In this document: positions 52,302-60,857 of the stretch, one piece after another
Layout of the letters: every line of letters begins with the position of its first letter
Position numbering within the stretch: position 1 is the first letter of the stretch
DNA from: Verrucomicrobiota bacterium
GTDB lineage: Bacteria > Chlamydiota > Chlamydiia > Chlamydiales > Rhabdochlamydiaceae
Direction of reading: 5' to 3'
Assembly (NCBI GenBank): GCA_018239715.1
Contig: JAFEGW010000009.1
Span: 90,802-154,801, forward strand
Length of the DNA: 64,000 bases
Position numbers and translations under genes: made by a program
The notes under the pieces: generated by a model
Seen by the model: the letters and a program-made list of their open reading frames with translations, nothing else
What the model was told of the DNA's origin: nothing
Database searches by the model: none

Positions 52302-53486
52302 AGAAATCGAAGTGCCTGCAATGTAGCCGGTTGTCCAGGCATTTTGGAAATTGAACCCTCCTGTGACCCCATCGATGTCTAAAATCTCCCCCGCAAAATA
52401 TAGGCCCGGGCACACTTTACTTTGCATCGTTTTGAAATCGACTTCTTTGAGAGTGACTCCTCCACAGGTGACAAACTCTTCTTTGTGGGTGGTTTTCCCT
52501 TCCATCAAATAACGGTCGGCGTGGAGTTTTTGGGCAAGTTCTTGAAGCTCTTTTTTAGACAGATGCGCCAAAGATTTTTCTGAGAAGTTCAAAAGTTGCT
52601 TCCAAAGATTCTTGGGGAAATAAAACGGATTGAGAGCAAACAGAGTTTTTTGCGGCGATTGCTCTTTTAACTGGAAAAGCTTTTGCAGGAGCTGTTCTTG
52701 GGAGAGCTTAGGAACCCAATTGATGAAAAATTCGGTGCGATAATTTTGATCATGCAGATACCGAGCTCCCCATGCTGAAAGCTTGAGGACCGCAGGTCCG
52801 CTGAATCCAAAATGGGTGATCAGAAGGGGCCCTGTTTGAACGTAGGGGCCGATGGTAACTGTGGCCGACTCGACGGAGACGCCGCTTAATTCTTTTAAAG
52901 GGGATGTCGGGACGTTAAAAGTAAAAAGCGAAGGAACAGGAGGTTGGAGGTTATGGCCTAGCGCCTCAGCGCAGGCAAGACCTTCAGGGCTGCTGCCGGA
53001 AGCTAAGATCAGATGGGTGCAGGAGAGCGGCGGCAGGTCTTTGAGATAGAGGGTGAACCCTTTCTCTGTTCCTTCGATTTTTTCGACGCGCTGTCGAAGA
53101 CGGAGCTCAACGCCGAGCTTGCGGGCCTCCGAGAGTAGACAGTCGATGATGGTCGAAGAGGAATCGGTCATAGGGAACATACGGCCGTCGGATTCCGTCT
53201 TAAGCTTGACGCCGCGAGATTCAAACCATTCGAGGGTGTCGCGGGGCTGGAATCGGTGAAAAGGCCCTAAAAGTTCTTTTTCTCCGCGGGGATAGTTTTT
53301 GACGAGCTGGCCAGGGTCAAAACAAGCATGCGTCACATTGCATCTTCCCCCGCCGGAAATTTTCACTTTAGATAAGAGGACTGCCGTTTTCTCTAAAACA
53401 AGAACTGGCATCTCCGGATGCAGCTTTTTCGCGGCAAGAGCTGAAAAAATCCCCGCAGCGCCGCCGCCCATCACAATCAGGTTCAT
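52284..53486 (-). CDS. BaiN/RdsA-type (HI0933-like) FAD-dependent oxidoreductase
   Basis: 400 residues. The N-terminal FAD motif VMGGGAAGIFSALAAKKL is followed by LSKVKISGGGRCNVTHA, the signature of the HI0933/BaiN family, and CGGVTLKEVDFKTMQSK, GLYFAGEILDIDGVTGGFN close the FAD site. Members are flavoproteins of uncertain substrate, often annotated as NAD(P)/FAD-dependent oxidoreductases. Convergent with the Pro-rich membrane protein gene and downstream of the two-partner secretion genes by 13 bases. Confidence 0.9.
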   Translation of the reverse strand: MNLIVMGGGAAGIFSALAAKKLHPEMPVLVLEKTAVLLSKVKISGGGRCNVTHACFDPGQLVKNYPRGEKELLGPFHRFQPRDTLEWFESRGVKLKTESDGRMFPMTDSSSTIIDCLLSEARKLGVELRLRQRVEKIEGTEKGFTLYLKDLPPLSCTHLILASGSSPEGLACAEALGHNLQPPVPSLFTFNVPTSPLKELSGVSVESATVTIGPYVQTGPLLITHFGFSGPAVLKLSAWGARYLHDQNYRTEFFINWVPKLSQEQLLQKLFQLKEQSPQKTLFALNPFYFPKNLWKQLLNFSEKSLAHLSKKELQELAQKLHADRYLMEGKTTHKEEFVTCGGVTLKEVDFKTMQSKVCPGLYFAGEILDIDGVTGGFNFQNAWTTGYIAGTSISLEGRS

Positions 53487-53499
53487 GCATATGCCTTTT

Positions 53500-55773
53500 C
53501 TAATTGGCCACTTCAGTCATTTTGACGGCCGCTTCTTCCTCGACAGCCTCTTGCTCGGTCATAGATGTTAACGACGGCTTTTCTTCCCCATAATAGATGC
53601 GTCCGGGGCGAGGAGTGAGGGCCTTTAGCTCCACAAAACCGTGAGGAATCGTATGAGCTAAATCGGGAGTTAAAGAGATCAGCTCCACTTCTTCGGTAAA
53701 AATATCGCTATCGAGCAGATATTGTATTTCGAAATCATTGAAGACAATCCGCGGAGGTGGGTTTTTCTCATAAACAGAAGGAAATCCATCTTGGCAATCG
53801 CCTTTGACATAGGCAAAAGCTTTAGAGCCGACATAGAGTTTGCCTTTCGCTTTAACCTGAATGGGCATTTCTTTGGTCCCGACCATTCCGTGTTTAGCAT
53901 TCAGCGTTACATCACCTTCAGAGAGAATATCGGTATTGAAACTTTTTCCCTGTGAATCGATGGCATAGCAGATATGATCTTGGGCTTCCATGAAGACGTC
54001 GGCGACTTCTACTTTTCCGTTCAGTTGAATATTACGGCTCCGCACCTGGAGAGATCCCAGCTTGCCACTCAAAGATCCCATCTTAGTGTCGCCGTGGCCA
54101 GCATGGATCTGAACAGATTGCTGATGGTCGCCAAAGAGAGGAGCCATCTCCAAATGTCCACCCTGCGTGTCAAGAGATAGCGAAGTATGGGGCTCTAAAT
54201 GGAGCTTGGTGGTAGAAGAAAAAATGAGAGGTTGCCCATCGGTCATAAAGGTCGTCGGCTGTCCGCTGGTCAGATGGAGAGCGGGAGCATCCCAATTTTG
54301 CTCTCTCGCATGAATCATCGTTCCTGAAAACACGACAGGCTCGTTTTCATTCTGGACTTTGATCTCTAAGCGGCCCACTCCAGCCTTATGCTTATCGCCG
54401 ATATTAGGAAGAGAAAGTTTTCCAGTTTCTATTTTGAGATTGACAGGGCAAAGAGAGCCAATAGGACCTTGGATAGCCACGGATCCGCTATTCTTTCCAT
54501 TATTGATCGAGAGACTACGGCCCTGTTTATCTGCATCCAGGGGCCCATTGAAATGGACATCTCCTCGCGTTTGTCCTGTCTTAATGGAGACATCATTATC
54601 CACTATCACAGTGCCATTAAAAGTAATATTGCTATTCGAGGTTTGGATATCGCCGCCGAGAAAAATTTTCTCTCCGGTGATATGAATAGCGCCACTTGCT
54701 CGGATCAAGTTATTTAGATCCACCGTTTTTCCATTTACAGTCACTGTTTTCAGAGCCACTTTATCGCCTGCCTTAGCGGGAGCTCCGATCACGGCATCGG
54801 CGATGATACTAGGAGCATTCAAGAAGATGTCGGTCGGAACGATTTTGTTCTTACCTTCGACCATGGCGGTCAAAGAGCCTCCTGACCACTTGAGCTCTTT
54901 TTCAGCGGTCATCGTAACTTTACCTCCGACGGTAAAGTCGGCTCTATTCTCAATGAGAGGGCCTTCTGCCGTAAAACTTTTCGCTTGATGAGAGCCGCCG
55001 GCAACCAAAAAGACTTTTCCGTTTTCGGCACGGATGCCCGTCGCTTCCACAAGCCCATTCACATTCACAACGCTTCGAATCAGATCCTGCGCTGTGCTCA
55101 GCTTAATAACGATTTCCGCGGCCGCATTTTGACTCCCGTCAAAAATAAAACCTTTGGCTAATGGAGCATCAATGGCAAAAGAAATCAGATCATCTTCATC
55201 GAAATGCAAAGTGATGATTTCACCTCCCAGCTCCCACTGTTTGAGGCGCGCGCGGATAACTCCTTGGTTCACCATCTGAGGAGCCATAAAAACAACGTTA
55301 TCGGCCGTGATGCTGCCCAAGTTGACAACAGCGCTTTCTTTAGCCTGAGGACTGAGGGTAAACCGATATTTACCTTCGACAAAATCAGCATCCTTTATAT
55401 CGAGGGTGGAAGCGACCAAAGTCTGAGCATTCACCTGTGCCGTCTCGCGGAAAACAATGCTGTTAGGGTTGATCAAGAAGAGGCGCCCATTGGCTTTGAG
55501 ATGTCCGTCGATGATCGAGGCTTCTTTGCCCGTGACACGGCATAAGACTCTCGCCTTACTATGCGGTTGAACAAATTGGACTGTTTCGCTTTTGCCAATA
55601 TGAAATGTTTTGCAGTTGATGACGGTTTTATCGGCCGCTTCAATCACTTGCGTATGAGCATCGGGTTTTAAAAAAGTGGCAGCCCCTGCCGCCACTTCAG
55701 GACTTTCAACATGGGCAGCCATGTAAATAGGCAGCGTTAAAAAGAAGAGAGTTTTCATTAGAGGATTTTCCAT
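53500..55773 (-). CDS. Two-partner secretion exoprotein (TpsA, haemagglutinin-like)
   Basis: 757 residues. After a signal peptide (MKTLFFLTLPIYMAAHVES) comes a TPS domain: HIGKSETVQFVQPHSKARVL, IIDGHLKANGRLFLINPNSI with an NPNxI motif, and VNAQTLVASTLDI. The remainder reads as beta-helix with repeated short strands. The family is secreted by a dedicated TpsB pore and acts as adhesin or cytolysin. A possible ATG at 55758 overlaps the TpsB stop as TAATG; the ATG at 55773 has AGGG 4 bases upstream, so it is used here. Downstream of tpsB in one operon. Confidence 0.78.
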   Translation of the reverse strand: MENPLMKTLFFLTLPIYMAAHVESPEVAAGAATFLKPDAHTQVIEAADKTVINCKTFHIGKSETVQFVQPHSKARVLCRVTGKEASIIDGHLKANGRLFLINPNSIVFRETAQVNAQTLVASTLDIKDADFVEGKYRFTLSPQAKESAVVNLGSITADNVVFMAPQMVNQGVIRARLKQWELGGEIITLHFDEDDLISFAIDAPLAKGFIFDGSQNAAAEIVIKLSTAQDLIRSVVNVNGLVEATGIRAENGKVFLVAGGSHQAKSFTAEGPLIENRADFTVGGKVTMTAEKELKWSGGSLTAMVEGKNKIVPTDIFLNAPSIIADAVIGAPAKAGDKVALKTVTVNGKTVDLNNLIRASGAIHITGEKIFLGGDIQTSNSNITFNGTVIVDNDVSIKTGQTRGDVHFNGPLDADKQGRSLSINNGKNSGSVAIQGPIGSLCPVNLKIETGKLSLPNIGDKHKAGVGRLEIKVQNENEPVVFSGTMIHAREQNWDAPALHLTSGQPTTFMTDGQPLIFSSTTKLHLEPHTSLSLDTQGGHLEMAPLFGDHQQSVQIHAGHGDTKMGSLSGKLGSLQVRSRNIQLNGKVEVADVFMEAQDHICYAIDSQGKSFNTDILSEGDVTLNAKHGMVGTKEMPIQVKAKGKLYVGSKAFAYVKGDCQDGFPSVYEKNPPPRIVFNDFEIQYLLDSDIFTEEVELISLTPDLAHTIPHGFVELKALTPRPGRIYYGEEKPSLTSMTEQEAVEEEAAVKMTEVAN

Positions 55774-57494
55774 GCCACCCTAAAATAGACAATCGTTTCC
55801 GAAGAGCGGTGCTGATCGGTAAGAGGATATCCAACATCCAAGCTCCATTCGATTTTCCAGGGACCATAGAGTCGTACCCCAGCTCCAGCAGACGTCAACA
55901 CAGCTCGATCAAAATGGACGTGTTTCTTACGCTTGTGACCCTCTTTGAAACCCCATTCACGTAGGATGTCTTGACCATGCGCAAACGTTTGTCCATGGTC
56001 GACAAAACCGACAAACTGAACAAACTCTCCCCAGGTTGTGTCAGTCCATGGGATCTTACGCTGCCGCAAAAAAGGAGGCGGAACGCGAAGTTCCAAATTC
56101 ATATAGAACCCATGGTCGCCAATACCTGCAGCCAACTGATAGCCGCGCACCGTATCCGGTCCGCCGATATAAATTTGTTCAGGAAGAGGCAGTTCATCAA
56201 AACTATATTGCATCTGTGTGTTCAAGAGTAAAAAGCAGTCTAAAGGAAGTTTTTGCAAACGCTTCCATCCTCCATTGAGTTTGACAAAGCGCCCCCCTCC
56301 ATGAACTCGGCTGCTGTGCCTGTCATGAACGCTGGAGCCCCCTAAAAATTTGGGAATACCCCAGCTGCCCGAGATCGGTAAGAGGTTCCTTCCTTTCCAT
56401 CCATCGATATAATCGATTTGCACCCCTCCTGTCAAAACCCTTAACCTGTCGAAGGAAGATTCAAATCCGCCCCCAAAGTTTTGGATCTGCTTGTAGTCGA
56501 AAGCGGTAAAGACATCGGTATTGAGCTTCCGGGTACGGTGCAGGGCTTGAGAGAATCGGGCTGTCGCAATATGGGATCGGCCTGAATACTTAATATGATC
56601 CACTTCATCCGTTTTAAAGTTGGCAAAAAGATAGGAAACATCGAATGCACTGCCTGAGGTATTGATAGGTATATGGTAAATCGCATTGGTAAAATTGAGG
56701 CTTGAAAGCGGAGAGCCGACGACTTCCACGAGTGTAAAGGTATCGCCGTAGGTGATCAAATTCCCCCAATCTAAACGCGTCCCTGTGCGATGGTGGGATG
56801 TATGATCGGAACCATAATTATTATGATCGATCATTAAATGGATCGGCCGGTGGTCCTTGACCCGCACAACCAAATCGGCAGTTCCAAAATCAGCTCCCTT
56901 TTTAAATACCGCACCCACATGGAGATCCGAGTTCTCATTGAGAAGCAGAAGCGCTTTGAGAATTTGATCGTAATCAATCGGCTTGCCTAGGTACTTTTCA
57001 AAATGACGGGCAATGAATTTTTCGCCATAGTATTTATTGCCCACCACTTCGACTTTTCCAAGCTTTCCTTCAATGATCTCAATCGTCAAGGTCCCGTTCG
57101 TCAGCTCTTGAGGCGGAGCGTAAGCCCGCGCCAAGAAATATCCCCTCTCATTGTATTTGGCTTGGACTGCTTTGCACATCTCGTGGATGTCCTTCATGGA
57201 CGATTCTTTACCCACAAATTGTTTTAAAGCACGCCTCAGCGTCCGTGAAGAAACCACCGTGTTACCGTTAAATTTAACTCCAGTAATGAGAACTTTTTCG
57301 CCGCTCATCTCGTATTGTTTTTCAGGGATATCAACTTCCAGCAAAGGAATTTCCTTTTGAGCATCCACTTCTTTGGCTTCGTATTCCTGCTCAATTTGGC
57401 GCTCGACAACGCCGGCAGGCGGCACCAGTTTATTGGAAGCTTCCAAAGTCCATGAAAGGAGTGATAACAAAGCGAGGTGTTTAATAAGCGACAT
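55758..57494 (-). CDS. Two-partner secretion outer-membrane transporter (TpsB, ShlB/FhaC type)
   Basis: 578 residues. A signal peptide (MSLIKHLALLSLLSWTLEA) precedes a POTRA region (GVKFNGNTVVSSRTLRRAL and VEVVGNKYYGEKFIARHFEK) and a C-terminal 16-strand-type beta barrel with GGPDTVRGYQLAAG, the conserved VRGY loop. It secretes the TpsA protein encoded next to it. The start lies 14 bases inside the end of the upstream glycosyltransferase gene, and the stop overlaps the tpsA start, so the three are a tight operon. Confidence 0.85.
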   Translation of the reverse strand: MSLIKHLALLSLLSWTLEASNKLVPPAGVVERQIEQEYEAKEVDAQKEIPLLEVDIPEKQYEMSGEKVLITGVKFNGNTVVSSRTLRRALKQFVGKESSMKDIHEMCKAVQAKYNERGYFLARAYAPPQELTNGTLTIEIIEGKLGKVEVVGNKYYGEKFIARHFEKYLGKPIDYDQILKALLLLNENSDLHVGAVFKKGADFGTADLVVRVKDHRPIHLMIDHNNYGSDHTSHHRTGTRLDWGNLITYGDTFTLVEVVGSPLSSLNFTNAIYHIPINTSGSAFDVSYLFANFKTDEVDHIKYSGRSHIATARFSQALHRTRKLNTDVFTAFDYKQIQNFGGGFESSFDRLRVLTGGVQIDYIDGWKGRNLLPISGSWGIPKFLGGSSVHDRHSSRVHGGGRFVKLNGGWKRLQKLPLDCFLLLNTQMQYSFDELPLPEQIYIGGPDTVRGYQLAAGIGDHGFYMNLELRVPPPFLRQRKIPWTDTTWGEFVQFVGFVDHGQTFAHGQDILREWGFKEGHKRKKHVHFDRAVLTSAGAGVRLYGPWKIEWSLDVGYPLTDQHRSSETIVYFRVAWKIL

Positions 57495-58263
57495 GACGTT
57501 TCCAAAATGAAGCGCGCACGATTTTCCACGAAAACCGAAAAAGTCTCAAACAATTTTGCAGGAGCCAGGTGATCAAATGGCGAGAAGGTCCGAAATGAGC
57601 AAAGGAAATCCAAAAAGTTTCTAAACATTGATGGAGAATCCATGCCGAGGGCGGTTTTCGATATTCATAATCGGTCAAGATACGGCGTACAAAAGCTTTT
57701 CGCAAAGTGGGGGCAAGAAAATACCGGCAGATCAAATCATATCCACCTTGAATTTCATAGTTAGGATTAAAACCTCCCAGCATGAGGAGAGTTTCCCTTC
57801 TGAACCAAAACGGCTGCAAGCTTGTCGTCGTATGGGCGCTTTTTAAATCTTTCAATAATAGAGGCTGCATATCCACAGTCGGCTGTCCGAAGCTATGTCG
57901 AACCAGCCGCGCCGTGTACATGAGATCGGGAAAATCGTAGCCATGAATAATCTTGGTCGCAAAAGCCAATGCTTTTTTGGACATGTAAAATTCGCCGGGG
58001 CTGATGCAATGGATATACTGCCCTTTGGCCATTTTTAAAGCTTGATTGAGCATCGCTGAAGGATTCTGGCTCTCGGCTGGAAGGATCGTCACATGGTCCA
58101 GCGGCAAATGATCGAGCGGCACCTTCCCTTGCGTAGCATCGATAATAATGACTTCAAAAGAGGCGCTTTCTTTCTGTAAGATCAAACTGTCCAGCGTGAA
58201 AGAAAAAAGGTACGACAATCGATTCGTCAACGTAATAATGACAGTAAAAAACGGATTGACCAT
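57481..58263 (-). CDS. Family 2-like glycosyltransferase linked to the TPS operon
   Basis: 260 residues. FFTVIITLTNRLSYLFSFTL opens a GT-A fold; ASFEVIIIDATQGK and AKGQYIHCISPGEF correspond to the nucleotide-sugar strands, and FWFRRETLLMLGGFNPNYE is the typical GT2 acceptor region (GGFN). The usual DxD is weak (ISPGE), so donor binding is uncertain. Because it precedes and overlaps tpsB by 14 bases, it may glycosylate the TpsA exoprotein, as HMW1C does in Haemophilus, although that enzyme is of another family. Confidence 0.72.
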   Translation of the reverse strand: MVNPFFTVIITLTNRLSYLFSFTLDSLILQKESASFEVIIIDATQGKVPLDHLPLDHVTILPAESQNPSAMLNQALKMAKGQYIHCISPGEFYMSKKALAFATKIIHGYDFPDLMYTARLVRHSFGQPTVDMQPLLLKDLKSAHTTTSLQPFWFRRETLLMLGGFNPNYEIQGGYDLICRYFLAPTLRKAFVRRILTDYEYRKPPSAWILHQCLETFWISFAHFGPSRHLITWLLQNCLRLFRFSWKIVRASFWKRHVAY

Positions 58264-58309
58264 AAAAATAGACTATACTCACCGCTCTTTTTGTCATCAA
58301 ATCTTAAAT

Positions 58310-58681
58310 CTAAGGTAAGAGATGCACGGATAGCGGCGGAAGATCTCCTCCTCGTTTCCGGTGCTTAGCGACAAGTTTATAAACTAAATCGACGAAGGGC
58401 ATTTCATACAGCCATCCCAGGCATTTCCACCCTCCTCCCATCAGCCAAAGCACACGGAAGACCGCCCTGCCCCGCATCCATATTCTCCCGCTCGGCTGTT
58501 CAAGGAGAATCACCGTGTTCATAGCGCATAAATGAGCCAGGCTGCCGAGAAATAAATTTTCCGCTGTCTTTCCATCCAGCGGTGCAAACTGAAACCGCTG
58601 GTGCTTATCCTGCCGCCCTAGAAAATTAATTGTTCGGCGGCAAAGCGGGCAATGGTGATCAAAAAAAATCACAGATTTCAT
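58310..58681 (-). CDS. DCC-family thiol-disulfide oxidoreductase (DUF393)
   Basis: 123 residues. FFDHHCPLCRRTINFLGRQD carries the family motif (DxxCxxC), and GRAVFRVLWLMGG follows as in other DUF393 proteins. Redox role inferred from the motif; partner unknown. Located upstream of the glycosyltransferase/TPS operon by 46 bases on the same strand, possibly cotranscribed. Confidence 0.8.
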   Translation of the reverse strand: MKSVIFFDHHCPLCRRTINFLGRQDKHQRFQFAPLDGKTAENLFLGSLAHLCAMNTVILLEQPSGRIWMRGRAVFRVLWLMGGGWKCLGWLYEMPFVDLVYKLVAKHRKRGGDLPPLSVHLLP

Positions 58682-58885
58682 GATGTCATTTTAAGAATTC
58701 ACTGAAATTGTTGATATTGGAAAAAAATTCAGATGCGATGAGACCATCGGCAACTCCATTCACATGCACAAGAAAAAGCGGGATGGAAAAACCTTTGTAA
58801 ACTCATGTTATTTCAACCACAATAAATCAACAGAAGTTGATTTGTTGTGAAATTCAAGTAACTGAATATTAGCGAATTGAATATT
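58682..58885. other. Intergenic region with a 14-bp hairpin
   Basis: 204 bases between dnaG and the DCC gene, both leftward. CACAATAAATCAAC (58818-58831) pairs with GTTGATTTGTTGTG (58836-58849) with one G-U pair and an AGAA loop. No U-tract follows on either strand. It may stop dnaG transcription. No other gene seen. Confidence 0.45.
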
Positions 58886-60670
58886 TTACGCTGGTATTAC
58901 GACATCCGGAACTTGCCGTTTTAAGGCATCGAACTGCTTGGCGAGCTGGAGCGCCTCGTCTTCGTTCAGCTTGCCGCTATGGATTTTGAGCTTGATCGCT
59001 TCCCGCTCTTCCATCCAATTCCTCTGCAAAATTCTTCGGATGGTTGCCACCAGCGCCTCTTCGGCCTTTTCCACTTGGATCTTCCGGCTCATGATCTCGC
59101 TCACGATTTCGCTCTCGTCTTCTTTTTCCAGCCCAGTGGCGCAGGAGAGCAAATCCGTTGAGGTCCCTTGCTCATAAGCCTCCATGAAAATCGTATAGAG
59201 CCGCTGGCAGACAGCCACTTTCAAATGGCCCACGGAAAGATTTGCCTTGACAATGGCAAACAGCTTTTGCATCGCCTCCCCTGCCAAGAATAAAATCCTT
59301 AAAAGATCCGTTTCCAAGATCTTATCGGCATCAATTCCGTTTTGTCCTCTCTGGATGCGATCTTCTTTTTTCACCACGATCGGCTGGATATTCTCCACTC
59401 CAATCAACTCTTCGGGAACTTCGACAAGCTTCGCAAGCTTCCGGAGGCTTTCGTGGATCATGACAGGATGCTCCCAAGCCCGCACGCGCTCGGTGATGCT
59501 CTGCGTTAATGCATTTTTTCCTGAGGGGGAGTCCAAACTATAGCTCTTCCCGAGCTTTTCTACTAAAAAGGTCAGATAATCCATCGGCTTTTGTAACCGC
59601 TCGGCAAACCATTCAGGGCCCCGTTCTCGCAGCAAGGTATCGGGGTCTTGTTTAGGAGGAAGTGGAACGATCCAGACTTCGACCCCTTTTTTTTGGAAAA
59701 AATCTCCGATCTTTACCGCCGCTTCTTCTCCGGCGGTATCTCCATCGAGCACTAAATAGGCCGTCTCGACTCCTAGATTGAGAAGCTCCCGAACATGCCC
59801 TTCTCCAAAGGCCGTCCCCTGTCCTGCTACCGTATAGTCAAAACCTGCTTGGATCATCCGTAAACAATCGATCTGCCCTTCGACAATCAGCGCTTTTTTT
59901 TCTTTGGTAATCGTCTTACGAGAATAACTCAGTCCAAACAGCACCTGCGATTTCTTAAATAGAGGCGTCTCAGAGGTATTGATATATTTTCCGCCAAAAG
60001 TCTCTTCCTTGAATTTCCTTCCCGAAAACCCAATCACATTGCCCATCCCATCTCGAATGGGGAACATAATCCGGTCAGAGAAAAAATCCCTTTTTGTTCC
60101 ATCGTCTGCAATCGAAAGGAGCCCCGCTGCCTGTAAAACCTGATCTGAAAGTTCTTTGGACCTTAATATCTTATAAAGGGCATTTCTTTGCCGGGGAGCA
60201 AAGCCGACTTCGAATCGTTGAATGAACTCTAGATCGATTCCCCTTTTATAGAGATATTCCAGAGCTTTGTGACCTTCCTCGGTCTGCAGCAGCATAAAGT
60301 GATAAAACCGGCAGGCCAGCTGCAGCGATTCTTTTAAAAGGGTCTTTGAAGGGCCTGTATTTTCAACTTTATCATCCCTCTCTAAGACCACTCCAAATTT
60401 TTCCGCGAGACTATCGACTGCCTCCATGAATCCCATTCTCAAATGGTTCATCAAAAAACCAATCGCATCTCCATGGGCCCCGCAGCCAAAACAGTGGTAA
60501 TGGCTATCCCCTCGATTCACAACAAACGAGGGGGTCTTCTCCTCATGAAAAGGACACAAAGCTTTATAGGCCGATCCCGCTTTTTTCAGATCGATATGGG
60601 CAGAGAGAACCTCGGGAAGATCGATACGCTGTCTAAGAAGGTCCAGGCTTTCTTTGGTATAGAGGGGCAT
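58886..60670 (-). CDS. dnaG: DNA primase
   Basis: 594 residues. The CHC2 zinc ribbon (ALCPFHEEKTPSFVV and YHCFGCGAHGDAIGFLM) is followed by the RNA-polymerase-like core with GRKFKEETFGGKYINTSE, and a Toprim domain with LIVEGQIDCLRMIQAGF and LVLDGDTAGEEAAVK. The C-terminal helicase-binding region is helical. It lays down RNA primers at the fork. Confidence 0.95.
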   Translation of the reverse strand: MPLYTKESLDLLRQRIDLPEVLSAHIDLKKAGSAYKALCPFHEEKTPSFVVNRGDSHYHCFGCGAHGDAIGFLMNHLRMGFMEAVDSLAEKFGVVLERDDKVENTGPSKTLLKESLQLACRFYHFMLLQTEEGHKALEYLYKRGIDLEFIQRFEVGFAPRQRNALYKILRSKELSDQVLQAAGLLSIADDGTKRDFFSDRIMFPIRDGMGNVIGFSGRKFKEETFGGKYINTSETPLFKKSQVLFGLSYSRKTITKEKKALIVEGQIDCLRMIQAGFDYTVAGQGTAFGEGHVRELLNLGVETAYLVLDGDTAGEEAAVKIGDFFQKKGVEVWIVPLPPKQDPDTLLRERGPEWFAERLQKPMDYLTFLVEKLGKSYSLDSPSGKNALTQSITERVRAWEHPVMIHESLRKLAKLVEVPEELIGVENIQPIVVKKEDRIQRGQNGIDADKILETDLLRILFLAGEAMQKLFAIVKANLSVGHLKVAVCQRLYTIFMEAYEQGTSTDLLSCATGLEKEDESEIVSEIMSRKIQVEKAEEALVATIRRILQRNWMEEREAIKLKIHSGKLNEDEALQLAKQFDALKRQVPDVVIPA

Positions 60671-60803
60671 GATTTCAGGATATGCGATCGTCTTTTAAAT
60701 TCACATACCCTTGAGTGTTAGAGCCCCTCATGAAACGATAAAATTTAGTTGAATTAATTAAAAATTGAAGTAACAAATTAAATTTTTTATTTGTGGCAAA
60801 ACA

Positions 60804-60832
60804 TTGCTAATGAATGATTAGAATGATAAAAT
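60804..60832 (+). promoter_or_regulatory. Candidate promoter of the F-box/helical-repeat gene
   Basis: TTGCTA at 60804-60809, a 17-base spacer and TAAAAT at 60827-60832. The start would fall near 60839, ahead of the ATG at 60858. Confidence 0.35.
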
Positions 60833-60857
60833 ACCCCCTAAAATTGGATGAGAATTA

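Noticed and set aside
55204..55545. 113-codon plus-strand ORF inside tpsA
   Set aside because: Shadow frame opposite a recognisable TPS-domain gene; no ribosome site or domain.
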